Program-made: the position numbers and the translations under genes
Source: Melanocharis versteri
Lineage: Eukaryota > Chordata > Aves > Passeriformes > Melanocharitidae
Reading direction: 5' to 3'
Length of the DNA: 64,000 nt
NCBI GenBank assembly: GCA_013397845.1
Contig: VZTG01004593.1
Span: forward strand, 472,761-536,760
The notes under the pieces: model-generated
Databases searched by the model: none
Told to the model about the DNA's origin: nothing
What the model saw: the letters and a program-made list of their open reading frames with translations, nothing else
Part shown: one piece after another, positions 12,716 to 25,029 of the stretch
Position numbering within the stretch: the stretch's first letter is position 1
Layout of the letters: each line of letters starts with the position of its first letter

Positions 12716-15700
12716 ACGGAGTAGTTGTACGAGCGTAACTTTGATCTCACAGCTGACCATGCTTTTTGCATACAATTTTTAAATCTTTGCTATTGCCACA
12801 CTTCCAAATCATATGCACACACATAAATAGATGTGTACTCACTCCTGCCTTGCCTTTGTTTCTTGGAGCTTAAAACTTCATCATTGTGTAACTTGCATAG
12901 AGAAAAATAATTTTTACCCCATCCTAATGCCACACCAAATACCACAGTTCCATAACAATATAAGTTGACCTAACCTGGCTTTCACAGTTCTGCTTTTCCT
13001 CCATGTTACATGTTCATACCTCTTCTCTGGCACTCATATGACTCCATAATAAGTCAGTTCAAAGAAAAAAAACTAGGAGGAGAAATTGATTTTTTTTTTT
13101 GAACCAGTTTAGCTGCCTAACCAGTTCACTACCAGTAAAAATGCCAATACAAGAAAAAGAGCGGAACCATTTGCAGTCCGAATTCAGACTGATGTGAATT
13201 GGTCATGAAACAACAGAGTTCCTAAAGGACACTGAAACCCTCGTTCTGGAGGGAGATCACAGGCAGTGCTGCAACATACATTATTCCACCTCCTCCTCCT
13301 TAGGATTTAGCTATTAAAACAAGACAGATAGGACTAAGCAAGCAAAATTGGAGAAATGCTTACCTGCTTTGTAAAGTTTTCATGTGGTGAAAGTTAAGAG
13401 ACTGATTTTGGTAGGTTGAGGGTTTTTTGGACTAACAATGAATCTTAACTGGTTGCTGTTGGATTATGAAATGCAAATGCTTGGGCAATTAGGAAAATTT
13501 CTGTTTATTCTAATACCTTGATCTACTGGCTACTTGAATTTCAAATTAGAATCATGTAAATCAGTTAATTGCCCAATCCCGAGCAGGAGACAAAACTTTA
13601 CAGAATAAGCCAAGGAAATATCTACACCAAAGTCAAAGGCAACCTTGCCTTGGACAAGGCTAGAAGCAAACTTTGTATGTGATTAATACTTCAGTTACCT
13701 AACTTTTGTCATGTTTGCCAAAACGAAATTGAAAAAATATTTCGTCCTTCTCTGAGAGCCTTTATGTTAGGCATTGCGACTTTTTTTTAGTCCAAACTAG
13801 CTCCTTAACAAGGCGCTCGTAAGGAGAGAGTTTAAAAACAATTGCTAATGACACAAAAAGCTACAATGCTGTCTCAAATACTGAGCAGAGGCACTTTCAT
13901 AGAAAAACAACACCTAAGCATAAACAATTGATTTAACAGTAATCTCCCACACTGTACACATCTTTTGTACTGTAAGAGGCAAGCTGCCATATAAGCAATG
14001 CTTCAATAAATTCAGCTGAACTAGGAAGCTGCAATTTCACAGACTTCTGGAATTTCTTAGACACAGTATTTTTAAATGAATACTTCATAAAAATCACTTT
14101 CAGTATTTTGTTAGATGTAAAGTTTTTATACAGTTTGAGTAATGAAAAAACCTCAGCATTAGCTCATACAGTGGAAATAGTCACTCCTTGCCAAGATAAC
14201 CATTACATCTCCATTTGCCATTTATTATTCTTTTAAACTGAATAGAGAAGATTGCTCTTAAGAGATAGTCCAGATATAAATCTCTACTATCCAATTACTT
14301 ATGTACTCTCTTTCAATTTCTCAATGGAAGGCTCTTACTATCTCTCATAAATCAATCTACATCAGTTGCTTCTGTGAAAAATCTTTAACATAAATATTAA
14401 TGCTTTGAGCTACTATTTTTCCTGCAATTCTACATAATATCCTTGGCTTCCTTTAGGAAATTACTTCATGTATCATTCAAGCTTTTAAAATAAAATGTAT
14501 CTATTTGGAGGCTAGGCTTCTAACTTTCATCCTATAAACATCAGTCATCTAAAACAATTTCCAGAAGTACTGGAAAGTTTAAAAGTAGGCACACTGTAAT
14601 TAAATGGGAGTCAAACTTCTAATCTGTTGAAAATGCCATTGGGTGTCTGCAAGCATTTCAATGCTTTACAATATGCTATGTAAAGAAAACAAATACATGG
14701 AAAATTAACGTTCAGTCAGAATGTGTACGAGCATGGAGTTTGACTAACAAGAGGACAGATTTCCGAGCTCCGACAGTCCACGCAATTCTTTTTTAGCTTA
14801 TCTGCAGGCACTCAGCATAGCTAAAGTTCTAATTTAGAAAGTATGTGAAAAGGTTAGGGAAGAAAGAGAGGACCGTGATTATTCACAGCCCAGCAGCTAA
14901 AATCCATTTTCTGAGTTTTAGGCTCCAGGAATTCCCTAGTAAATTTAAGAGAAGAAGTTGGAATTTCCTGATCTGGTCGATATAACCTAGGGTGGGGAAG
15001 TATAATTCTCAAAAGAGCTTTCAAAGGTAGGCCTGGAATTTTGCTGGGCAGAATAATGATTGACTTAAATCAGCCATAAAAAGAGAGATCTGATCTTCTG
15101 TCAAGTTCTCGAAAAGGTAGAAGTTAATCATCAGCGCTACATGCTTGCTTAATGAAAACTCCATTCTCTTACATTTGGTTCAAAATATTTTTAACCCACT
15201 TATGAGTTGATCAAATCATGCTTTGAGTTGTCGGTATAACAAGCATCTCTTTCTGTGCCATGCTATGAAAAACCAAACTTTTTTAGGTAAAAACAATAAG
15301 GAAGCAAGGCAGAGTGTTTAATAAAATAAAACACTTGCATGCCTTCTTAAATGTGATCTGCATGGCTCTTCACTGACTTTTTCAGTACATGGTAATTTCA
15401 TTCTCTCCCAACCTAACTTCTGTGTTTCATCAGTTTTTTTCCCCTGAAGAAATAGTGGGAAAACTCTGGTCTTTACTAAAAGTCCAGGTGAAAGAGTCCA
15501 AGTCCTGTCTTTTTTGCTGACTTCACTGCTTCATGCCACAGATACAAAAAGGATTTCATTTTGCCCATCACATTTTCTCTCCTTCACCATACTGCTTTTT
15601 CTACATTAGTCATTGTACTTCTATCATTTGTATTTGCAATAAACGGATTGCAACAAGGTCTCTGGTTTGGTTTACATAAACTTACATAAATAGCAACAAG

Positions 15701-18700
15701 AACTAGAGACCTCAACCAAATGGTACCAGAGCAGTCTCCAGGTACCAGAGGAGAAACAGAATTGATCATTTTTTAACATTACAGTATTTCAGTAATTATT
15801 AGCATTTCTGCATCTACACATACAAGACATTTTGTCTCAGAAAGACTGCTGCTTTCAATAATCCATTCATACCAGCAGACACCTTTTATTTGGAATCCTA
15901 ATAAATACAAAAAAAGCCCACCCAAACCCAAATACCACCACACGTTACTTCTTATAATGACACCATATTCTTGGACAAGAATCTGCAGAAAAAATGCATG
16001 GCCTTGTGCAACAGAGACAAACAGAGTTTGCAAAGTAGCTAGCAGTGTTATCTCCTTGTTTTTCCATGCCTGGATTACTCTTCCTGTTGTCCCTCTAAAG
16101 CCAGCTGCTGGGAGATACACAAGGAAGCAGCAGTGCTTGGTGACCCTCACTGGCAGCCAAAGAATTAGTCTGGTTGATGGAGCATGGCAATCCACTGTGC
16201 CAGCTGAAAAAAAGCAGGCTATGGCATTTTTTTATTCTTTCACTGGGCTTTGGGAAGACAAAATCTCTTCCTTTCACAAACCTGACTAGGAAGATTAATT
16301 GATGTCCAAAGGGCCTTTACTGTACTGACATTTACTATGCTTAAGCTATAACTAAAGTCCTTTATAAATGGCCCAAATACTTATGAATGGCTGTAACCAA
16401 GAGTGTGCTGCAGAATGGATAACTGCAGGGACAGTAAGGACACGGGCAAGAAGATTCATGTGGCGTGCTGCTCCTGTGACACCCGCACTAGGCAGAAAGG
16501 CTGCCAAGTCTGTCTGTCAGAAGAGCAAAGTGGGACAGAGTATTTTTTGCAGAGCATGATTTGCAGTCACAAGGTGCAGAATGAGGTAGAGAGGGGTCAG
16601 GGAAATCCCTCGGCTGAGGTTAGGGGAGATCGTTGTAGCCTGCAAACTCCCCACTACCACAATACAACGACTTAAACACCTCAACCCTGACCTTTATGTC
16701 TTTGTTTCCTTCTGGTTTGCTGTTGTGGCCCAAAAAGCAGAACTAACAAGAACTGTACAGTGCAAATCATGGTCCTTCTGCCAGTCACTACCAATCTTAG
16801 TTGTGTTGTTAAGCTGCCAACAAGCTAAAATGTATTGTGGATTTCAGAGCATTGAAAAATGTTGCATTCTCCTGCTGCCATCACCCTCACCTACCTTTTA
16901 TTTATTCCATACTACTCACACAGATGGAGTGATGTATTCAAACAGGCTAAGACCCACTCTTTTCATCAGACTCCTATCTTCTGCTTATTCGCTCAAGCTA
17001 TTTTCTGAATGTAAAGAGAAAAGATCAAATACTAGGAATAGAGGGCACTCAGGATGTGGCAGCTGAAGCTGGGAACCACGTTTGATAAAAATCTGAGATG
17101 AATTTACATAGATCACAGACAGTCCTTGATTGGTTAAATGTTTCTAGTGACAGGCACACCTCTCAATGCTATCTCGGGGACAATGATTACATTCCACAGG
17201 AATTTCTACAGCATTGTTTCTTTTTATTTATTTTTCTGCTTTCCCCCCGCCTCAAGTTTTTCAAAATGATCCATTTTCAAAACAGAAAACTGGATTTTCC
17301 TGTTGCCTTGGGTTATGGCAGCTCAGGAAACAGAACTGGGATGCTCAGGTACCTCCTCTTCCATCTCATTCATTCAGGGAAGATGGCCTTTCAATAGCAC
17401 CAAGCCATTCCGAGCCAGGAAAGGGATTGGAATCTGACCTTTTCACATTCCTGAGTACTACACTGGCTAACAAGCAATAAAATATAAAATAAAAAAATAA
17501 AATATATTTGGGAGTTTTTACACTCCCAAAAGAGCCTCTGACACACATTTTTCATCAAAACAGAAGAATGGAATGTTTTATACAGATTTATCAACACTGT
17601 AATGTCGGGGAAAAAAAAAAAAAGGAATGTTTATTTAAATATTTTAACCCACTTCAACTCTCAGTTTCTCTTCAGACATTAATTTTTTCTCTTTTTGTCT
17701 GCCTGGCTTATTAGGGACAGTTCAATGAAATGTCCACATAGCACGCTACTGCCTTATTGATATTTTCAATCAACTATTAAAGCAGTTTTGCTTTTGTACA
17801 CCACTGTTATGGATGCCACTTGGAGCTATCCCTATGACAAATGTATCTCCTCTAAATTAAACAGTTTCCAGTCCATCGGCAGCTATTAGTATAATAATTA
17901 TTCATTACATAATTTATGACTTCCAGTGAAAAAATGATGCAAAATAAGCAGCAACTATCAATTGCTAAAGAAGCATTTCTGTACATCTTAGCTTGAAATT
18001 ACGTCTTTTTAAAAACAAAAAATAAATTAAAAATAGAATTACTATTTTTCCTAAAATTGCAAGAATTTAAGAAACAAAACAAACCATGTAGTACAAAAAA
18101 TATTAGAAAATGCTAGGATCATCAAGAACCCCATGTAATTTAAAGGCAACTTCAAGATAGCCCTCAATCAAACCAAATATGTAGCCAGCAGGCCAATTCT
18201 TTCAAGTATTAATCCACAGGTAGTAATTTAAAAAACAATCACAGTGGTGAATAAAAGCTGTTATGATCTATGAAGTACTGCAAGGTGCCATTCAGGAGAG
18301 TTGTTTTCAATCATCCATCTCTCAAAGTGCCTTCTGGAACAAACTTTAAAATACTGTCTCTTCCAAAGTCACATTTGAAGAACAAGAAAAAAAATTGTAA
18401 CAAGATGCTTCCAGTACATTTAGCAGTAACTTTAACATTAGGCTGCAAATTATGTAGCCCACACAGAGGTATCTTCAATAAACCAATCATTAGATGTAAT
18501 ACATATTTTCCTCACTAAATTCCAAAATTCAAATTATTATAAGAACATGGTAACTCCAGGGTGTTGGAGATCTACATTGATATCAAACAGAGCAGAGTTG
18601 GTTTTTAAAGTGACAAAGAAATTTAATTTCTATATTTTTGCTTGTAGAATTGATAGCTACAGCAAACTGATGCTTTAAATCTTTTTAGACACTACTGAAG

Positions 18701-19014
18701 TGATCAGTGGTTGAGTTACTCTCATTACGCTGCTAAATAGCACTTAAAACCTCCAACTACCCTCATAATTCCCATTCCATTTTAGTCCCCTTGTCCCACA
18801 GCTACTTGATCATCTAATCAGTCCTTTAAAGGCACAGGTGTTTGGGATTAAGGACTTCATGTTGGGTAGGGTAATAAGTACTTTGCTTGCATTTAAACAG
18901 ATTACGTCAAGACTTCACCTTGCCAAAACTATTCTCTTTTTCCAAAATATGATGTCTAGCTAATTTGATGATCCAACAGTGATAAAGACGCATTTACCCA
19001 CATATGCCTGGTAA
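12716..19014. other. Intergenic or intronic DNA, no confirmed gene
   Basis: AT-rich, with scattered homopolymer runs. The segment at 13360-13600 carries an exact 11-base inverted repeat and octamer-like ATGCAAAT, and could be a conserved non-coding element (see findings). Frames of 110-138 codons at 15779-16289 occur on both strands over the same sequence and show no recognisable domain. An A/T-rich low-complexity stretch lies at about 17480-17510. No repeat family was recognised. Confidence 0.5.
13481..13576. repeat. Inverted repeat pair, 11 bp exact arms
   Basis: TTGGGCAATTA at 13481-13491 is the exact reverse complement of TAATTGCCCAA at 13566-13576, with a 74-base spacer. ATGCAAAT (13471-13478) and ATGTAAAT near 13554 flank the arms on the inner and outer sides and resemble POU/octamer sites. 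The arms contain ATTA homeodomain cores. The repeat is directly visible; a regulatory role is inference. Confidence 0.45.
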
Positions 19015-19165
19015 AAAATGAAGGGAAGGAATATCTGGAGGTTGTCTGGTCCAACATACTGCTCAATGCAGGAGAATTCTGAAATCAGACCAGGGTGCTC
19101 TGAGTCATGCCCACAAGCATCCAGGGCAACCTATTCTAGTGTTTGCCCACAAATCCCAGGCTACA
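19015..19165 (-). mobile_element. CR1 LINE 3' fragment, minus strand
   Basis: Read on the plus strand, this is the antisense of the CR1 3' end: 'tatctggaggttgtctggtcca', 'catactgctcaatgcaggag', 'catccagggcaacctattct' and 'agtgtttgcccac' appear in the order expected for an inverted CR1. About 150 bases survive, without the terminal octamer tail. It is non-coding. Confidence 0.75.
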
Positions 19166-20212
19166 CTGCCAATTTTTTTTTCTGATGCAGTAAATAATTG
19201 CAATTCCATTTGCAAAAAATTTTAAAGCTCTTCTGGGATGCAGATTATATATTGGCCCATCAGTTTCAATATAATGAACAGTATTAATTCCATTTCCATG
19301 TTAAAAACTGTGGTTTCTATTGAAAAAAAGAAAAAATTCATCAGTTGCCTGCTGTTACTTTAACATTTTTATGGAAGACCAAAGTCAGTACTCATGTGGT
19401 ACACATTCTATACCTAATTTATCCTTAGTCTCCACAATGTGCAGTGATTGTGTTAAGATGATAAATCTTTTCAAAATAATAATAACTTTAATAAAAATTG
19501 ACTTTTCACTGATGCAGAAGCACTATAAGCTTTTGTTGTGCTATGATCTTTAACGGGATCCTTTTCATCTTTGTTCTTGCTGCTTTTAAACCCTCCTACT
19601 CTGATTCACAACAAATTTGCACAAACAGATCTGTAGTGTGACTGAAGGGAGGTGTCAAATAGAAGCAAAACATGGAAAGGGAAATACCTTCAGCCTTTAC
19701 TAGCACAGAATTTTATTCACAAACTCAAAACTTCAGAGTCTGCTAGTCTCACTTCTCTCTTTCATAAATTCATCTGTGTGTCAGACCACCCAAACTGACA
19801 AGTGTCAGCCAAATACTGCCCCAATCATATTATATCATGAACCATTTTATTGTCTGAAAGAAACTTATAAATGTTTTCACATGAAAATCAAATATATCTC
19901 AAGCAAGCAGGTAGAACTGAAATACAGTAATGCACTAATGTGTTTCTCTGAAATAGAACAGTAAACATGGATCTTGTAAAATTTTGTGTTTGCTTCTTTT
20001 CATTAAAAAAAAATTAAAAATAAAGACTATTATTCATCATATAGACTCTCTGCCCACTCTCCTGTCTTCCAACTTAATATCTGATTTCTACTACCGGGTA
20101 TATTCTAAGGATATTTCTACAGCAGATCCAAAGGTCTTAACACTAAAGGAAAAAATTCGTCTCTAAATTGCCTCACTTGGACCTTGATGAGTTTGTACAC
20201 AGCAGCAGGAAG

Positions 20213-20238
20213 CTTATTTATGCTCCTTATTTATGCTC
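20213..20238. repeat. Perfect 13-bp tandem duplication
   Basis: The unit CTTATTTATGCTC occurs twice head to tail (20213-20225 and 20226-20238) with no mismatch, so the duplication is probably recent. Confidence 0.9.
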
Positions 20239-21015
20239 CTTGATTAGCTCAGAATTCTATTACTTCATTCTTGAAAAGACAAAACATCACACAGTATAGG
20301 AATGGGCACTTTGAAAGATTTTACCATCCCAATATTCCTTTTTACCTTCACTACCAAGTGATGTCAGGCTGATCCACAGCCAAAGGAGATATTCCAAGGA
20401 GAAACAGAGAGGCAATGCTTTTAAGGTACATCTCAACTGGGAAAAGTGTGGTTTCAGAGTGCTTCCAACCTCCCGGGCTGCTAGACACCATAATGAAGTG
20501 AAACTTGCTTGAGGACTTCTCCCATCTCTCAACGCTAACATCTGGATCAGCTGGTCCAAAAGAGACTGATGACCTGTTAAGGTCAGGACTACAGTTCAGG
20601 TGACCATGGGACTAGACTTCCAGGGTATGTGCTCGTACTTCTGTTCAGATGCAACCATTCTTAAGTCAGGACCCTTTAAGCGTCTTGTCCTTCAAAATTT
20701 TTTACACGGTATCCAATCATCTCATGTTTAAAGTTAAGTACTAAGTTATTACGTAATCAAAATACTCATCAGGACATCACCATCATCAAGGCCACATGAA
20801 ACCTTTCATGGCATCTGAATGTTACTGTGTTCATCATCCATGCAACATCAGCTTTAAACATTTCTTCAAGTCTTAGGTGTGATAAGTACCCATGTGTTTA
20901 AGTAAAAAGAGGGCATTCAGACAAAGTTCTAATACTGGCCATTTAAAAAAACTTCAAATACAGTATTACAAAATAGCTATTTATGAGAGTTTATTCTCAA
21001 AAGACCTGTTAGAAA

Positions 21016-21108
21016 CCTATTACCTCAATAAGCAATGACCTACTACCTCAATAAGTTCTGTCACAAGATGGGTTCTTTAAATACTGTCATCCCTCAACAT
21101 CCCTCAAC
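21016..21108. repeat. Two short local tandem duplications
   Basis: CCTATTACCTCAATAAG (21016-21032) recurs with one change at 21039-21055 (period 23). Downstream, ATCCCTCAAC is perfectly duplicated at 21089-21098 and 21099-21108. Confidence 0.85.
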
Positions 21109-21423
21109 CTGCAGTGAAAGTGTTTCAAGAATTTCAGGCAGCTGGATGAAGCTGCTTAACTAACTAGGACACCAGCCTAGAATAAAAGGCTTATTTCATT
21201 CAGAATAAAATGAAAAATAATTAAATTGATTAAATGATTAATCATAAATGTTGATTATGGGAACATTACTTCAGGGCATTTTTTGAGTTTGTTTTGTTGT
21301 TGTTGCTGTCTCTTTTCTATAAGGCTCTTCACACATTTTTTGAAATACTAGCCCCACTAGGCACCACAACTTTGACCAGAAAGAAGATACATTATAATTT
21401 TTCAGCAAAACCTGGCTGAAAAA

Positions 21424-21451
21424 AACCAAACCAAATCAAACCAAACCAAAA
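21424..21451. repeat. CCAAA-type simple repeat
   Basis: An imperfect run of CCAAA/TCAAA pentamers. Simple sequence with no function inferred. Confidence 0.85.
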
Positions 21452-24302
21452 TCCATGAAATATCAAATCTAGGAGGTTCTAAGGGTTTTGCATTAAAAAT
21501 CCCTAACTGTTCTGCATTTGTCCTCCAAGCTCATTTTCTTGCCAAAATCTTGCCTGGAAAAATAAAGTTTTGATGTCTTTCATGTATGAGCCAACAGGCC
21601 AGCCAGGTCCTGAATGCAAATCAGCAACCTGCTACAGCACAGAAGCCTGTGGCTCATTTTACATCATTGTAAGTCATGCTAGCAAGTGAGCCAGAACAAC
21701 CACATAAGCGAACAAGAACAAAAGCAAGAACCAAAAACCAAAATCCGTAACACATAATAATTTCTTTCACTATCAGTAATTCATTCACCTTCCAGACCAT
21801 AGCATCATCAACTCAGCTAACAGCTGCTTAACAAACAACCCCTTAGCAAACCTCAAACTTCAGTTCACTATCTTTCTCCCCAAGAGTAGATATAAAATGA
21901 GAGCCTAGGGATTATCAATAATGGGAACACAAAAAAAAAAACAAACCAAAAAACCAGAAAAGAATATGCAGAGTTCAGAAACTTGAACATAACATCTGTT
22001 TACTGTGTACTAAGTAATCCTGCATATCAAGCCTTACTTGCTGCAGTAGTAAACCACTGACCAGGCTAGCCTGACTAAAAGGCTAAGGGTATTTGTATAC
22101 TTTCTTGTATCCCATAATATCTCTAGTCATTTAAACACTATTTCAGGAATGTCCCGTCGAGGCTTCAGATGATTATTTTCATCCATAGCATTCTACTACT
22201 CACTAGGATGACTGTAAATGTGTTAGCAGTTCATTTCAAACATTGCAATAACATGACAGAAAGAGGTCTTTATTCCTGGTTAGACTGCTGCCTTGAATTG
22301 CATTCTCTTATGTAGAGAATTTACTCCTCAATGCTTAAGCCAAATATATTTTAAATATTTTATACTTCCATTCCAAATGACCCTTCCTCATGCTGCAGCC
22401 CACTAAAGCACCAGCTCAGCCTGCCACTTCTGCATAAAACAGAGCTGGGAACTGCAAAAGAATGTGGGAAATATGAAAAACTTTGACAAAACTCTTATTG
22501 ACCAGCAACATTAAGACATGAAAACACAGAAGGAAAGACATTGACTTCTGGGATTTCTCCACAGGTCTACATTTCAAACCAATTAATTAATTAATCCATA
22601 AAATACAGGGAACACTGTAACTTACTTCAGAAGGGTGAAATTGGTGAAATTTAAGTCAGAACCTCAGAGATCACATCATCTGAGGACTATCCTGTTTTCT
22701 TAATCTTACTCCAACTCTACACACATTCCAATGCCAGTTTTGTCAGTTTGCCACTGTCCATTCTGGAATGTAATATTAAATAGTTTTGTGCCTTAAACCC
22801 ATACCATAACTTATTCTGCGAATCTTTCTGAGAGAAGTCAATAGCACTCCAAACTAGAACTCATTTCCACTGTACAATTCCATCCAAACTAAAAAGGGGG
22901 GCTATGTGCAAGTCTTTGCACTTCACACTAAAATTCTCAAGCAGCAAAAGACCCAAAATACCATTTGGGTCATATCCTGCACACAATAAAATTTTTCATT
23001 ACTGGGAATGTAACTAAAATAAACCTCAGAAAAAATATAGTCACAAATAACATTTGCAAGGTCATAATTTAGAATTTATCACAAATTACTGTACAAGATG
23101 ATGACATGTTAAGACAGCACTAACAGTATGAACTGAAACAGACCTGAATTTTCTTTTCCGTAACTACAGAAATGACTACACTGAATATACATTGTATAGG
23201 TCTTGGGAATAGGAGGATCAGATTTGGATGGACAGTGGGCTTCAGTACACATGGGAGTACATTCCCAAGAGTACACAAAAGCATAATCAACCCTCACAGA
23301 GCCCTTAGGCAGACCATGACTTCTGCCACAGTTTTAACAATAAATTAAGAACACAAGTAATGTGTTAATACATTCCTACTGAGAAAATGCTTCCTATTGG
23401 AAATTTGAGCTCCTAAACCGCTGAAGTCTCCTGAGTTTCTCACAGGATGTTTGCCACCTGTCTTCAAAAATAATTAAAAAATAAAAGTAGATTAATTCTT
23501 GCTCTACCAAGAAACAATGTATACAGAGATATCTCAAGCTGGGTATTCACAGTGCAACCCAGGACAGACAAAATGTCTTAAAATTTAAATCACATCCCAA
23601 GTAACAACGCACATATGACAACAGAAGTACACTTGAGTGGTGGATAATCTATGAAACAAAAATGTTACTTAGCTCACAACGAAACTTTGTATCACAAGCA
23701 CCTCTTACAAACCCACCAAAGACTAAATCTAAGTCAAAGAAGCATCGTAAGCAGTAGCAACCACGGACTATTTCACAGAGGCAAAGTCCACTAGATACCA
23801 CTATATGTCCTACTATTCCCATTGCCTTCCCAAAATCAAGAAGAACATCCAAATATTCCCTCTCTAGTTCATCTCCCAGCTGTTTCAGCCTTACTGCACT
23901 ATAAACCTTTCTCCACTGCCAACTGGCCACTGCTTGCATACTTTGTGGAACAGAAGCCAAAACCAGCAATCCCTTGGTCAGGCTCTGCAAGAGTCAGGCT
24001 ACAGTCAGAGTGGCTCATGAACATGAATCAAACCACAGGATGACACTGTAATCACTTGCTAAATAACAGCACTTAAAAAATACAGTTAATTGGCTAATAA
24101 CAGCATTTCAAAAATCTACCACATAAACCTGAATCACATCTCTGACGCAAACTGGTTTTTAACCAACAAATTTTGTACAGGGCTACTTCTAAGAGGAATG
24201 AAGAGTTTTCACAGAGACATTTTGTTAACATTGGTGAAGAAGCAAAAAGTTTAAGTCTACATAGACATTTTTTGCATAATCAAGAATATGTGCATTAAGA
24301 AT

Positions 24303-25029
24303 GAAGGGACTAGGCTTCGAATAAGAGTACTCCTTGTCGATCAGATCATCATGGCCTCTCATGAGACAGACTTTTCTGGGCTACACTGCAGTTTAAACAT
24401 TGACAGTACTAGACAAAGAAAAAAAACCCATCCCATTGTTTCTCCATCAAGAATAAATAAATGTCTTTCCCTGACAATTTTCCACAGCCCATCACAGACA
24501 GCGAGCAATGTTAAAATGCCCACTTTTTTAGCCAAAGTGGGTCATACCTCCTCTTGTGGAAGCATTAAGAGAACAACATAGCAAATACCCTGCCCAGAAG
24601 TGTCCTAGAGAGTGACAGGCAGACGGGACCAGAATTGTTCCTCCACAGTGTGATCCCAATGAAAACACAGCCATGCAGCTATATGACAGGGGACACCTGT
24701 GCTTTGGTCCAACCCATCTTGACAAGATGCTACCAAGACATACGCCTGCCACTTAGCTAAAAGGCAGGCGACATTCATCATGCATTGGGCATATTTTCTG
24801 CCATACGGCATGATGTGCTCGTACACAATTTGCAGACTATCAAAAGTTCATCTGCCATATGATGAAAAACAGCCCTGTTCCCAGGCAGACATTCCCAGCT
24901 CCATGGAGGAGGTAAGCTCTTATGAGCGAAGGGCCAGGCATTGAATCAGAGTAAGAATTCTTTACCGGTCAGATCTGTAAGCCTTAAAATGAGCTTATCT
25001 GCACAAGACTACAGTTTAGCACTTGAAAG
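24303..25029. repeat. Diverged direct repeat pair flanking ~520 bp, possible old mobile element
   Basis: Copy A (24303-24406) and copy B (24928-25029) share an ordered set of blocks: GAAGGG, AGGC, GAAT-AGAGTA, TCAGATC, ATGAG, CTACAGTTTA/CTGCAGTTTA and a final TTGA-AG. By eye they are roughly 65% identical over about 100 bases and lie in the same orientation. The ~520 bases between them are less AT-rich than the surroundings and have no long frame with a recognisable domain. Possibilities are the ends of an old LTR-type element, two copies of one dispersed repeat, or a segmental duplication. I do not recognise the family. Confidence 0.45.

Noticed and set aside
15779..16289. 138- and 110-codon frames on opposite strands over the same DNA
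   Set aside because: Overlapping antisense frames without domains or splice logic are best explained by chance.
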